Of a stretch of DNA of 64,000 nt, positions 7,583 through 15,486 are shown piece by piece. The stretch spans positions 372,001-436,000 of the forward strand of contig NZ_JFZG01000024.1 of NCBI RefSeq assembly GCF_000607165.1, read 5' to 3'. Position 1 is the first letter of the stretch; each line of letters opens with the position of its first letter. Under the pieces are notes generated by a model. That model was not told where the DNA came from, ran no database searches, and saw nothing but the letters and a program-made list of their open reading frames with translations. This stretch comes from Ralstonia pickettii (GTDB taxonomy: Bacteria > Pseudomonadota > Gammaproteobacteria > Burkholderiales > Burkholderiaceae). The translations under genes were made by a program, and so were the position numbers.

Positions 7583-8962
7583 ATGACGCAACGCTTCGAC
7601 GCCATCATCATCGGCACCGGACAGGCCGGCCCGCCGCTGGCGGCGCGCTTGTCCGGCGCGGGCATGAAGGTGGCCATCATCGAGCGCGGCCGCTTTGGCG
7701 GCACGTGTGTCAACACCGGCTGTATTCCCACGAAAGCGATGGTGGCCAGCGCCTATGCGGCGCGCATGGCGCAGCGTGCGGCTGAATACGGCGTGGTGAT
7801 CAACGGCGGCGTCACCGTCGACATGCAGCGCGTCAAGGCTCGCAAGGATGAAATTTCCGGCCACTCCAGCCATGGCGTCGAACAATGGGTGCGCGGCCTG
7901 GAGCACGGCACCGTTTTTCAGGGCCACGCCCGCTTCGAGAGCGCGCGCACCGTGCGCGTTGGCGACGCACTGCTAGAAGCCGAACACATCTTCATCAACG
8001 TGGGCGGCCGGGCGTTGGTGCCGCCGATGCCGGGGCTCGATCAGGTGCCGTTTCTCACCAACTCCACCATGATGGACGTGGATTTTCTGCCCGAGCACCT
8101 CGTCGTGATTGGGGGAAGTTACGTCGGGCTGGAGTTCGGCCAGATGTTTCGCCGCTTCGGTGCGCGCGTGACGATTGTCGAGAACGGGCCGCGCCTGATT
8201 GCCCGCGAAGACGAAGACGTATCGCAGGCGGTGCGCGAAATTCTTGAAGCCGAGGGCATCGACGTGCAGGTCAACGCCGATTGCCTGAGCGTGCGGCGTG
8301 ACGGCGCCAACGTGGTGGTTGGCCTGGACTGCAGCAGCGGCGCACGCGAGGTGTCGGGCTCGCATCTGCTGATGGCGGTCGGGCGCGTGCCCAATACCGA
8401 CGATCTTGGGCTCGACAAGGCCGGCGTGGAAATCGACAAGCGCGGCAATATCCGCGTGGACGAGCAGTTGCGCACCAACGTACCCGGCATCTGGGCCATG
8501 GGCGATTGCAACGGTCGCGGCGCGTTCACGCACACGGCTTACAACGACTACGAGATCGTGGCCGCCAATCTGCTCGACCGCGACCCGCGCAAGGTGTCGG
8601 ACCGCATCCAGGGCTACGCCATGTACATCGACCCGCCGCTTGCGCGCGTCGGCATGTCGCTTTCGGAAGCGAAGCAATCGGGTCGCAAGCTGCTGGTGGG
8701 CAACCGCCCCATGACACGCGTCGGCCGTGCGGTGGAGAAGGGTGAGAGCCAGGGCTTCATGCGCGTGGTGGTCGATGCGCAGACGCACGAGATTCTGGGT
8801 GCGTCGCTCCTCGGTGTGGGTGGCGACGAGGCAGTGCATTCGATCCTCGACGTGATGTATGCCAAGGCGCCTTACACGACCATCAGCCGCGCCATGCATA
8901 TTCACCCGACGGTGTCGGAGCTGATTCCCACGTTGCTGCAGAGCATGGAGCCGGTGCAATAA
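7583..8962 (+). CDS. FAD-dependent pyridine nucleotide-disulfide oxidoreductase (mercuric-reductase-like)
   Basis: The 459-residue flavoprotein begins with an FAD-binding Rossmann motif (AIIIGTGQAGPPLAARL). The redox-active disulfide motif GGTCVNTGCIPTK is near residue 40-52. The NAD(P) site is VVIGGSYVGLEFG and the second FAD motif GIWAMGDCNGRGAFTHTAYND. The dimer interface ends with HIHPTVSELIPTLL, which holds the His-Glu pair of this family. It resembles the catalytic core of mercuric reductase, but has neither the heavy-metal domain nor the C-terminal Cys pair, and no mer genes adjoin it. A general NAD(P)H:disulfide or quinone reductase role is more likely. AAGGAGAG precedes the ATG. Confidence 0.88.
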   Translation: MTQRFDAIIIGTGQAGPPLAARLSGAGMKVAIIERGRFGGTCVNTGCIPTKAMVASAYAARMAQRAAEYGVVINGGVTVDMQRVKARKDEISGHSSHGVEQWVRGLEHGTVFQGHARFESARTVRVGDALLEAEHIFINVGGRALVPPMPGLDQVPFLTNSTMMDVDFLPEHLVVIGGSYVGLEFGQMFRRFGARVTIVENGPRLIAREDEDVSQAVREILEAEGIDVQVNADCLSVRRDGANVVVGLDCSSGAREVSGSHLLMAVGRVPNTDDLGLDKAGVEIDKRGNIRVDEQLRTNVPGIWAMGDCNGRGAFTHTAYNDYEIVAANLLDRDPRKVSDRIQGYAMYIDPPLARVGMSLSEAKQSGRKLLVGNRPMTRVGRAVEKGESQGFMRVVVDAQTHEILGASLLGVGGDEAVHSILDVMYAKAPYTTISRAMHIHPTVSELIPTLLQSMEPVQ

Positions 8963-8979
8963 CGCCGGGCATGGCGCTC

Positions 8980-9007
8980 AAAAAACAAAGGGCGCCCGGC
9001 GGCACCC
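8980..9007 (-). terminator. Intrinsic terminator after the ChaA-like gene
   Basis: Read on the minus strand, GGGTGCC, loop GCCG and GGCGCCC form a 7-bp stem with one U-G pair, followed by TTTGTTTTTT. It lies 29 bases after the stop of the antiporter gene, between the two convergent genes. Confidence 0.75.
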
Positions 9008-9035
9008 CCCAACCTCGACCCGCTACCGTGCGTGC

Positions 9036-10118
9036 TCAGGGCACGATCGAGAGAAACAGATACGACGCAAAGATGGCCAGATGCACGACCCCTTGCAGGA
9101 TGGTCGTGCGGCCCTTGCCGAGCGTGAGCGACGACACGATCAGCGTCAGGAACAGCAGGACCATTTCCTTCGGGCCCAGACCCAGTTCGAGCGGGCGGCC
9201 GATCCAGATGAACACGGCCGCCACCGTCGGGATGGTCAGGCCGATACTCGCCAGCGCCGAGCCTAGCGCGAGGTTCAGGCTGGTCTGGATGCGGTCTGCA
9301 TTGGCGGCGCGCAGGGCGGCCAGGCATTCCGGCAACAGCACCAGCGCGGCGATGACGATGCCGACCGTCGCGGGCGGCGCCCCGGCATTCAGGATGGCCG
9401 CTTCCACAGAAGGCGAAAGCACCTTGGCCAGACCGACGACGGCCACCAGCGACACCATCAGCAAGACCCCGCTGAGCGCTGCCACGCGTGTGGGCGGCGG
9501 CGGGGCGTGTACGTCTTCGTTGGCGCTATCGACGAGAAAGTAGTCGCGGTGGCGGATGGTCTGCACGATGACGAAGCAGCCGTACAGCACCAGCGATGTC
9601 ACCCCGGCAAAGCCCAGCTGCGACGAGGTCATGACAGGCCCCGGCGTGGAACTCGTGTAGTTGGGTAGCACCATGGTCAGCGTGACCAGCGCAGCCAGCA
9701 CGGCCAGCGCGGCGGTGGCGCCCGGCGCCTGGAAGGCTTGCTCGCGGTGGCGCAGGCCGCCCACGAAGAGGCAAGCGCCCACGATTCCGTTGCAAATGAG
9801 CATGACCGCGGCAAACACGGTGTCGCGCGCCAATCCCGCTTTCTCCGGACCGGAAGAGAGCATCACCGAAACGATCAGCGCGACTTCGATCACGGTCACG
9901 GCAATCGCCAGGACGAGCGTGCCGAAGGGCTCGCCCACCTTGTGCGCGACGACTTCGGCATGGTGAACGGCGGCAAAGACGGCGCCGGCCAGCGCAAGCG
10001 CCATCAGCGCGATCAGCCACCCGGGGGGCGTCATGAACGCGCCGCCAACCAGGACCACCCACGCCAGCAGCGGAGCAGCGATTGTCCAGGGGGGCAGCTT
10101 GTTGGAAGAGAGGGCCAC
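9036..10118 (-). CDS. ChaA-type cation/proton antiporter (CaCA superfamily)
   Basis: The 360-residue protein has about ten hydrophobic segments, the usual size for ChaA. Two inverted cation-exchanger repeats are visible. The first has HKVGEPFGTLVLAIAVTVIE and the second LLPECLAALRAANADRIQ with ALGSALASIGLTIPTV. The acidic residues in each repeat (E in GEP/VIEVAL and in LPECL) are those expected to bind the cation. E. coli ChaA exports Na+, K+ or Ca2+ in exchange for protons at alkaline pH. It is a single-gene unit with its own terminator; no regulator adjoins it. Confidence 0.88.
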   Translation of the reverse strand: MALSSNKLPPWTIAAPLLAWVVLVGGAFMTPPGWLIALMALALAGAVFAAVHHAEVVAHKVGEPFGTLVLAIAVTVIEVALIVSVMLSSGPEKAGLARDTVFAAVMLICNGIVGACLFVGGLRHREQAFQAPGATAALAVLAALVTLTMVLPNYTSSTPGPVMTSSQLGFAGVTSLVLYGCFVIVQTIRHRDYFLVDSANEDVHAPPPPTRVAALSGVLLMVSLVAVVGLAKVLSPSVEAAILNAGAPPATVGIVIAALVLLPECLAALRAANADRIQTSLNLALGSALASIGLTIPTVAAVFIWIGRPLELGLGPKEMVLLFLTLIVSSLTLGKGRTTILQGVVHLAIFASYLFLSIVP

Positions 10119-10180
10119 GGAGTTCTCCTTGTTGTTGCCTCAACGCCGGCGGGCGGCGAAGGGTCGATGCAGTGTGGCCC

Positions 10181-10217
10181 GAATATAAAGCATGTGCGGA
10201 GCATCAGCCCGCACATG
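10181..10217 (-). terminator. Probable intrinsic terminator after the spherulin-4-like gene
   Basis: Minus-strand order: CATGTGCGG (10217-10209), a 9-base loop, CCGCACATG (10199-10191), then CTTTATATTC. This is a perfect 9-bp stem with a T-rich tail, starting 24 bases after the gene's stop and before the antiporter start. Confidence 0.55.
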
Positions 10218-10240
10218 CGGAGTGCGTCATGCCAGCGCCG

Positions 10241-11095
10241 TCACGGGGCAACCGCTACGGCGGACACCTCCTGGCTCCAGTAAGTCGGCAGCGCGCCGTA
10301 CGGATTTGGCAGCGTCTTGTTTGTGATGAACACGGTGGAAGCGCCCTTGCTCGACGCGTTGCGAACGAAGGTTTGCATTTGCGTGGCCGACGCAGCGTAG
10401 ACGATGTGCGCAAACCGGGCGGTCGGATAGCTGGCCTGCCACGCCAGGGGCGCATAGTTGGCGTAGTGCTTGGCGCTGTCTTCAAACACGACGAGCTGGT
10501 CTGCCACCGGCAGGCTGGCATAGATCTCCGGCACATTGGTGCCCGGGTTGCCCGTGACCGTGTAGTTGGGCGACAGCCCCTTGATGTAGTTGTAGACCGA
10601 TTGGTAGAACTGGATGTGTGCGGTTGTGCTGTCGGCGGTCATCTCGTCGATGAAGAAGCCGTCGACCTGATACAGCGCCTGGTAGGTGTTGATGTCTTGC
10701 ACCACCGCCGACAACGATCGGTTTGCGTATGAACTGGACACATATCCGATCACCTTGCCGCCAGCGGCATGCACTTTGGCGACGGCGGCAACGTAGTTGG
10801 CGTCCTGTGTCGTGCCCGGGCCGCTGTTCGGGTTGAGGATGACCGTCGTCGGTACCGACGTTGCCGCCGTGGCCAGCGCATTCCACTGCGTGGCTCCCGT
10901 GCCCGACGGATAGATGTAGGACGGCACCAGCAGCCCTTCAGCGCTGGCATGCGGTGCACCCATCAGCGCGCCGGACACAAGCGCGAACGCCGCACATGCT
11001 GCGCGCGCGAACCTGCGCTTCGCGTTGCCCAGTTGCGATGCCACGGCCACCGTGGCGGATGCGGGCAAACGCCCCCCCGTTTGTATCGTTTTCAT
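10241..11095 (-). CDS. Secreted spherulin-4-like glycosidase (GH135-type)
   Basis: The 284-residue exported protein has a signal peptide ending near APHASAEG. A spherulation-specific-family-4 domain follows: LLVPSYIYPSGTGATQW, TTVILNPNSGPG, GGKVIGYVSSSYANR and YQVDGFFIDEM. The NPNSGPG loop, the GYV..SY.NR motif and the acidic pair in VDGFFIDEM are family hallmarks. The fungal member Sph3 is an endo-alpha-1,4-N-acetylgalactosaminidase acting on galactosaminogalactan. Activity here is inferred by family. ATG 11095 is chosen because the signal peptide follows; a longer frame to 11368 would translate through the riboswitch. The ribosome site (GGGGGC) is weak and sits next to a small hairpin, consistent with control of translation. 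Confidence 0.85.
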   Translation of the reverse strand: MKTIQTGGRLPASATVAVASQLGNAKRRFARAACAAFALVSGALMGAPHASAEGLLVPSYIYPSGTGATQWNALATAATSVPTTVILNPNSGPGTTQDANYVAAVAKVHAAGGKVIGYVSSSYANRSLSAVVQDINTYQALYQVDGFFIDEMTADSTTAHIQFYQSVYNYIKGLSPNYTVTGNPGTNVPEIYASLPVADQLVVFEDSAKHYANYAPLAWQASYPTARFAHIVYAASATQMQTFVRNASSKGASTVFITNKTLPNPYGALPTYWSQEVSAVAVAP

Positions 11096-11108
11096 TATGT
11101 GCCCCCGA

Positions 11109-11128
11109 CCACGCAGTTTGTTGCGTGT
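11109..11128 (-). promoter_or_regulatory. Small hairpin beside the ribosome-binding region, possible expression platform
   Basis: CACGCA, loop ACAAAC and TGCGTG form a 6-bp hairpin 14 bases upstream of the spherulin-4-like ATG, just before the only purine-rich stretch. It lies between the aptamer and the start codon, where a translational switch would act. How it couples to the aptamer is not clear from sequence alone. Confidence 0.35.
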
Positions 11129-11154
11129 GACATCAGGCCCGCGCCCCTTTGTGG

Positions 11155-11234
11155 GTTGGCGGGCAACTGGCTGACTTCGTCTAGAGAAGTCCCTGTAGCT
11201 TTGCGTCGCCGGATCACTCCGGTTTTGCCCAGAC
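11155..11234 (-). promoter_or_regulatory. GEMM-type cyclic-di-GMP (class I) riboswitch aptamer
   Basis: Minus-strand reading shows all GEMM-I parts in order. GGGCAA (11230-11225) pairs with TTGCCC (11166-11161) to close the structure. CCGGA-GTGA-TCCGG (11222-11209) is a 5-bp helix with a GNRA tetraloop. The conserved internal core GACGCAAAGC occupies 11207-11198. GACTTC and GAAGTC (11191-11173) form the second helix, followed by AGCCAGTTGCC, the usual 3' side. A G stands in the GGGC of the 5' strand, as in c-di-GMP binders; cGAMP-preferring variants carry A at the equivalent place (family knowledge). The element ends 60 bases before the start codon of the secreted glycosidase. Ligand binding itself is inferred. 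Confidence 0.88.
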
Positions 11235-11261
11235 CTCTGGGTGTGAACCCATTGGGGAAAG

Positions 11262-11290
11262 ACTCTACCGGGGCCGCGCCAGGCCGGCAA
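11262..11290 (-). promoter_or_regulatory. Candidate sigma-70 promoter for the riboswitch leader
   Basis: On the minus strand TTGCCG (11290-11285) and TAGAGT (11267-11262) are exactly 17 bases apart, each matching four of six consensus bases. Transcription would begin near 11255, about 25 bases before the first paired base of the aptamer, which is where a riboswitch leader promoter is expected. Confidence 0.45.
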
Positions 11291-11552
11291 ACGGAGATTG
11301 CGCAAACGCGCCGGCCGCCGCATGAAGCGTTGTCGGGACCCCACGTTGCGCGCTGCCATGGCAATCAACCGTCGACGTCAGTGAAGCACGGGCGTCTGGT
11401 CGCCATTCCTCCCATGCCGCGTTTCCCCTGACTTGCGCCAGAACCTCTGGTGCATTCCGCCGCCGCAGAGCCCGCCCGTATCGTCAGTCCACGCAGCGCT
11501 ACCGGTTGCCGCTGTGTTTTTTGTCCACGTATCTGACTGAGGAGAACCTGCA

Positions 11553-12008
11553 ATGAACATCCGCTCGAATGTGCTTGTCATCCGTATCGTGCTGTTGGCG
11601 GTGGTGTCCCTGATCGCCTCGCTGGTGGCCACGGCCGCGTTGGCTGCGCCGCCCGCGACCGTCGCAACATGCGAAGGCATCAAGGATGCGTACCCGATTC
11701 TCGGCACGCAGTGCGCCAATCATTACGCCAAGATTAACCACGCGCCCGCCACAGCGGCCGAACGGCGCGAGACGTACTCTGCACGGATCGCGGTTTTGGA
11801 AATCTTCCGCAAGGCGCTCCTGTGCAACGGCATGTACGGCGCATCGAAATCGGCGCAGCAGCGCTTTTCAAGCGGCGAGGCTGGCCACCTCCAGGCCTTG
11901 GCGATCCTGAACGCGGCAATGACGGGTGCCGGCGACCCTAACGTGCCGGCGCTATACACCGCCGCCGACTTGAATGACGTGTCGATCAACAAGCAGCAGT
12001 GCAAGTAG
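11553..12008 (+). CDS. Secreted hypothetical protein with four cysteines
   Basis: This 151-residue protein has a long N-terminal hydrophobic segment ending in TAALAAPPA, a likely signal peptide cut after ALA. The mature part holds four cysteines (TCEG, QCAN, LCNG, QQCK), enough for two disulfides, and is otherwise helical and polar. I do not recognise a family. TGAGGAGAAC precedes the ATG. It is divergent from the riboswitch-controlled glycosidase gene, but about 260 bases separate its start from that promoter, so shared control is unproven. A GC-rich inverted repeat (GCGGCA...TGCCGC, 12008-12052) follows its stop codon and lacks a T-run. Confidence 0.65.
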   Translation: MNIRSNVLVIRIVLLAVVSLIASLVATAALAAPPATVATCEGIKDAYPILGTQCANHYAKINHAPATAAERRETYSARIAVLEIFRKALLCNGMYGASKSAQQRFSSGEAGHLQALAILNAAMTGAGDPNVPALYTAADLNDVSINKQQCK

Positions 12009-12134
12009 CGGCAGGGCGGGTGGCGGCAGAGGTGCCGCCGCTGCCTTGCCGCCCAGGCCGACGCTGGCCCCGTCGGCGTGGCAGAATCGCGGTCTGCATC
12101 TGTGAACGTCTGCGCCCACAAAAGGAGACTCCCG

Positions 12135-12773
12135 ATGACTGCATCTGCCGCCGTATTTGCCATTCTCGTTGCGCTGTTGCTGGGCGCCATGATTCCCGGG
12201 CCGAGTTTTGTTCTGGTGGCGCGCAATGCCATCGGGTTATCGCGCCGCGACGGCCTGGCCACTGCACTTGGCATGGGCGCGGGCGCCCTGTTCTTCGGTG
12301 GCCTGGCGCTGGCGGGGCTTTATACGTTGCTGCAAGCCGTGGAGTGGCTCTACATCGGCCTCAAGATTGCCGGCGGCGCGTATCTGACCTACATGGCGTG
12401 GAAGATCTGGCGCGGCGCCAAGCTGCCCATGGTGATGGACGATCGCCTGACGCAGCAAGCCGGCAGCGCGCGCAAGTCGTTCTGGACCGGCATCACCACG
12501 CAGATGAGCAATCCCAAGACGGCCATCTGGTACGGCAGTATCTTTGCTGCGCTGCTGCCGCAGCATCCGCCGGTGTGGTGCTACTTCGTGCTGCCGCCGC
12601 TGGTGTTCCTGGTCGAGTTCGGGTGGTACACCATCGTCGCGCTGTGTTTTTCGAGCCGAGTGCCGCGTGAGATGTACTTGCGTGCCAAGACCTGGGTCGA
12701 TCGCGTGGCGGCCGTGGCGATCGGCGCGCTCGGGCTGCGTCTGATCTTCACTGCACCCAAGGTCGGGCTGTAG
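12135..12773 (+). CDS. LysE/RhtB-family amino-acid exporter
   Basis: The protein has 212 residues and about six membrane helices. The N-terminal signature PGPSFVLVARNAIGLSRRDG near residue 20 is diagnostic for the LysE/RhtB family. GLKIAGGAYLTYMAWKIWRG and MSNPKTAIWYGSIFAALLP are the other conserved blocks. Members export lysine, threonine, homoserine lactone or similar solutes by proton antiport; the substrate cannot be read from sequence. ATG 12135 follows AAAGGAGA; an earlier in-frame ATG at 12078 would add a hydrophilic tail. The gene converges with a LysR gene. Confidence 0.88.
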   Translation: MTASAAVFAILVALLLGAMIPGPSFVLVARNAIGLSRRDGLATALGMGAGALFFGGLALAGLYTLLQAVEWLYIGLKIAGGAYLTYMAWKIWRGAKLPMVMDDRLTQQAGSARKSFWTGITTQMSNPKTAIWYGSIFAALLPQHPPVWCYFVLPPLVFLVEFGWYTIVALCFSSRVPREMYLRAKTWVDRVAAVAIGALGLRLIFTAPKVGL

Positions 12774-12804
12774 TTTTTTCCATGATGGCGTTGGGGGCGG
12801 CCGG

Positions 12805-13698
12805 CTAGACCGCTCCCGCAATCACGTCTCGCAGCCACTGGTGCCCTGGGTCTCGATGCATGCGCTCATGCCACAGCATCGACATCTCATACCCGGGCAC
12901 GTCCACCGGCGGCTCAACCACCTGTAGCGCACTGGCCCCGCGCACCAGCCGCTCGGGCAGCATGGCAACCATGTCAGTGCTGGCGACCGCGGTCATCACA
13001 AAAAGGAAGTGCGGGACCGACAGCACCACGCGCCGGGTGGCACCGGCCGCCTTCAGGGCTTCGTCTGTCACGCCGAAGAAGCCACCGCCATCGGGCGACA
13101 CGATCACGTGATCCAGCATGCAGAACTGCGCCAGCGTCGGCTTGCGTTTCAGGCGCGGGTGTCCAGCGCGGCCGATCAGCACATAGCGCTCAGTGAATAG
13201 CGCACGACGGCGCAGGCCGGGTGGTGCGCCGTCTGTGGTGTGGAACGCGAGATCGATCTCCCCTTGCTCGGCTTGCTTCTCGATACGCGTGGGCACCAGT
13301 TCCAGCATGGCGAGCCGTGTGCCCGGCGCGCTTGTGCGCAGGGTGTTCAGCGCCGGCAGCGCGATCGTGGATTCGCCGTAATCCGTGGCGGCCACGCGCC
13401 AGGTGTTAGTGGCTCGGGCCGGGTCGAACGGGCTGGCGGGCGCGACGGCCTGTTCCAGCGCTTCCAGCGCCAGCCGCAGCGGTTCGCGCAAGCTGTCAGC
13501 GCGCGCGGTTGGGCGCATGCCGCGCGGGCCCGGCAGTAGCAGCGGATCACCAAAGATGTCGCGCAACTTGGCCAGATGCACGCTCACGGAAGGCTGCGAG
13601 AAGTTCAGCCGCTCCGCTGCACGCGTGACGTTGTGCTCGGTCAGCAGCACATCGAGTGTCACCAGCAGGTTCAGGTCCAACCGCCTGAGATTATTCAT
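12805..13698 (-). CDS. LysR-type regulator, divergent from a quinone-reductase-like gene
   Basis: This LysR protein has 297 residues. The winged helix covers residues 5-65 (LLVTLDVLLTEHNVTRAAERL and SQPSVSVHLAKLRDIFGDPLLL). The effector domain follows from about residue 90 with NTWRVAATDYGESTIALPAL. The subgroup resembles NodD/NahR-like members whose DNA-binding domain starts NLRRLDLNLL. LysR genes usually regulate the adjacent divergent gene, here the flavodoxin-fold oxidoreductase at 13785. An inverted repeat in the 86-base intergenic region is a good operator candidate. Inducer unknown. Confidence 0.9.
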   Translation of the reverse strand: MNNLRRLDLNLLVTLDVLLTEHNVTRAAERLNFSQPSVSVHLAKLRDIFGDPLLLPGPRGMRPTARADSLREPLRLALEALEQAVAPASPFDPARATNTWRVAATDYGESTIALPALNTLRTSAPGTRLAMLELVPTRIEKQAEQGEIDLAFHTTDGAPPGLRRRALFTERYVLIGRAGHPRLKRKPTLAQFCMLDHVIVSPDGGGFFGVTDEALKAAGATRRVVLSVPHFLFVMTAVASTDMVAMLPERLVRGASALQVVEPPVDVPGYEMSMLWHERMHRDPGHQWLRDVIAGAV

Positions 13699-13711
13699 GG
13701 CTATGCCTGGA

Positions 13712-13735
13712 ATATTGATAATTCATTTCCAATAT
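13712..13735. promoter_or_regulatory. Candidate LysR operator
   Basis: ATATTG (13712-13717) and CAATAT (13730-13735) form a perfect 6-bp inverted repeat with a 12-base spacer. They lie midway between the divergent LysR and oxidoreductase genes and fit the interrupted-palindrome form (T-N11-A) of LysR recognition sites. Confidence 0.5.
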
Positions 13736-13784
13736 ACCTGGGCGCACCGCATTCTGGAGCTATTCCTTATTTGGAGTTGCCACC

Positions 13785-14561
13785 ATGAATGTCCTGATCG
13801 TCTACGCCCATCCCGAACCCAAGTCGCTCAACGGCGCCCTCAAGGACTTTGCCGTCCAGCGCCTCGAAGCGGCCGGCCACACCGTGCAGGTATCGGACTT
13901 GTACGCCATGCAATGGAAGGCCGCGCTCGATGCGAGCGACAGCACCGTCGGGCCGATCGGTCCGCATTTCCACCCGTCGCTCGATTCCAAGCACGCGTTC
14001 GAGAACGGCCTGCAAGCCGACGACATTGCTGCCGAACAAGCCAAACTGCAATGGGCCGACGCCGTGATCCTGCAGTTTCCGTTGTGGTGGTTTTCGATGC
14101 CGGCCATCCTCAAGGGATGGGTCGAGCGCGTCTATGCGTACGGCTTTGCCTACGGCGTTGGCGAGCACTCCGACACCCACTGGGGCGACCGCTATGGCGA
14201 AGGTAAGCTCGCCGGAAAACGCGCCATGCTCATCGTCACCACGGGCGGCTGGGAGTCCCACTACAGCCCGCGCGGCATCAACGGCCCGGTCGACGACATC
14301 TTGTTCCCGATCCAGCACGGCATCCTGTACTACCCCGGTTTTGATGTGGTGCCGCCATTCGTGAGCTACCGCACCGGCCGCATGGACGAGGCACGCTTTA
14401 CGCAGACCACCCAGGCGCTGGGCGAACGACTCGACACCTTGTTCACCGCCGCGCCGATCCCTTTCCGCCAGCAGAATGCCGGTGAATACGAGATCCCGGC
14501 GCTTACGCTGCGGGCCGAGATCGCTCCCGAAAAATCCGGCTTCGCTGCGCATCTCGCCTAG
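13785..14561 (+). CDS. Flavodoxin-fold NAD(P)H quinone reductase (NQO/MdaB type)
   Basis: The 258-residue protein has the NQO family layout. It begins MNVLIVYAHPEPKSLNGALK, which is the FMN/FAD phosphate region. DAVILQFPLWWFSMPAILKG is the isoalloxazine-contacting signature and VTTGGWESHYSPRGINGPVDD follows. Such enzymes reduce quinones with two electrons from NAD(P)H and protect against redox cyclers. There is no signal peptide. The divergent LysR gene probably senses a related quinone or electrophile. A strong intrinsic terminator follows at 14606. Confidence 0.88.
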   Translation: MNVLIVYAHPEPKSLNGALKDFAVQRLEAAGHTVQVSDLYAMQWKAALDASDSTVGPIGPHFHPSLDSKHAFENGLQADDIAAEQAKLQWADAVILQFPLWWFSMPAILKGWVERVYAYGFAYGVGEHSDTHWGDRYGEGKLAGKRAMLIVTTGGWESHYSPRGINGPVDDILFPIQHGILYYPGFDVVPPFVSYRTGRMDEARFTQTTQALGERLDTLFTAAPIPFRQQNAGEYEIPALTLRAEIAPEKSGFAAHLA

Positions 14562-14605
14562 ACCTTGCCCGGCGCGGCAAGCGCTACAATTTCACATTCA
14601 TCTCC

Positions 14606-14655
14606 GGCGGCGCGCTGTAGCAGATACAGCGCGCCGCCGCGTTTCTTTCTGCTTT
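14606..14655 (+). terminator. Intrinsic terminator after the quinone reductase gene
   Basis: A perfect 14-bp inverted repeat (14606-14619 and 14625-14638) with a 5-base loop is followed by the T-rich GCGTTTCTTTCTGCTTTCTTC. It begins 45 bases after the upstream stop and ends just before the TauE-type gene, which would need its own promoter; a TACAAT box lies at 14585-14590. Confidence 0.75.
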
Positions 14656-14670
14656 CTTCTTCTTGTCGGC

Positions 14671-15453
14671 ATGACGTCTCACGCGGTTCTTACGGGCCTG
14701 ATCAATTTGCTGCTCGGTATGGGGCTTGGCGTAGCGGGCGGCTTGCTCGGCATTGGCGGGGGGCTCATCGCGATTCCTGTGCTCGGTTATCTCTACGGGC
14801 TGGACCAGCACCTTGCACAGGGCACTGCGCTGGTGATGATTGCGCCCAATGTGTTGATCGGCTTCTGGCGGTATCACCAGCGACATCCGGTGCATCTGCG
14901 CTCCGTCGCGCTGATCTGCGTGTTCTCGATGGCGGCCACCTACGTTGCTGCGCGCTTTGCGGCGGGGCTGGACGCCCATCTGCTGCATACGGCGTTTGCT
15001 GTGTTCCTGATCGTGCTGGCGGTGTACTTTGCCTCGCAGCTCAAAGAGAAACCGAATGCCGGTAATGCCGCGCACGCTGCCCCACATGCCATGCCGGCCG
15101 CCGCGCTGCCATTGATGGGCATCGCCAGCGGCGCAATGTCGGGCATCTTCACGGTGGGCGGTGGGCTGGTGGTGGTGCCGGCGCTGGTGACGTTCTTCGG
15201 CATGCCGCAGACACGCGCCCAGGGCATGGCGCTCGCACTGGTGGTGCCGGGCTCGCTGATCGCACTTGCCACGTACGCGCATGCAGGCCATGTGGATTGG
15301 GGTACGGGCATTCCGCTGGCGGCCGGCGGTGTCGTGAGCGTGTCGTGGGGTGTGGCCCTGGCGTATCGGTTTTCAGCGTGGCGTTTGCGGCTGGCGTTCT
15401 GCGTTGTGCTGCTGGGTACGGCGCTGATGATGTTGATGGTCAAGCCAGCCTGA
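14671..15453 (+). CDS. TauE/SafE-family sulfite/organosulfonate exporter
   Basis: This 260-residue, very hydrophobic protein has about eight membrane helices and the two family repeats GGLLGIGGGLIAIPVLGYL and GIFTVGGGLVVVPALVTFFG. The glycine-rich motif at the start of each repeat is diagnostic. Family members move sulfite, sulfoacetate or other small anions, but the substrate here is unknown. The chosen ATG 14671 places the first helix directly after the start; the longer upstream frame would cross the terminator hairpin. The CMD gene follows 33 bases downstream and may be cotranscribed. Confidence 0.87.
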   Translation: MTSHAVLTGLINLLLGMGLGVAGGLLGIGGGLIAIPVLGYLYGLDQHLAQGTALVMIAPNVLIGFWRYHQRHPVHLRSVALICVFSMAATYVAARFAAGLDAHLLHTAFAVFLIVLAVYFASQLKEKPNAGNAAHAAPHAMPAAALPLMGIASGAMSGIFTVGGGLVVVPALVTFFGMPQTRAQGMALALVVPGSLIALATYAHAGHVDWGTGIPLAAGGVVSVSWGVALAYRFSAWRLRLAFCVVLLGTALMMLMVKPA

Positions 15454-15486
15454 TCGACCCGGTTTTTCAAAACGGAGGAGGGCATC

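Noticed and set aside
7583-8962. Mercuric reductase MerA
   Set aside because: The N-terminal heavy-metal domain, the C-terminal Cys pair and any other mer gene are absent.
12008-12052. Riboswitch or terminator at the GC-rich inverted repeat before the LysE gene
   Set aside because: Pairing is strong but there is no T-run and no known aptamer motif; left as an unexplained hairpin.
14606-14638. Regulatory operator at the 14-bp inverted repeat
   Set aside because: The T-rich tail and position after a stop codon fit an intrinsic terminator better.
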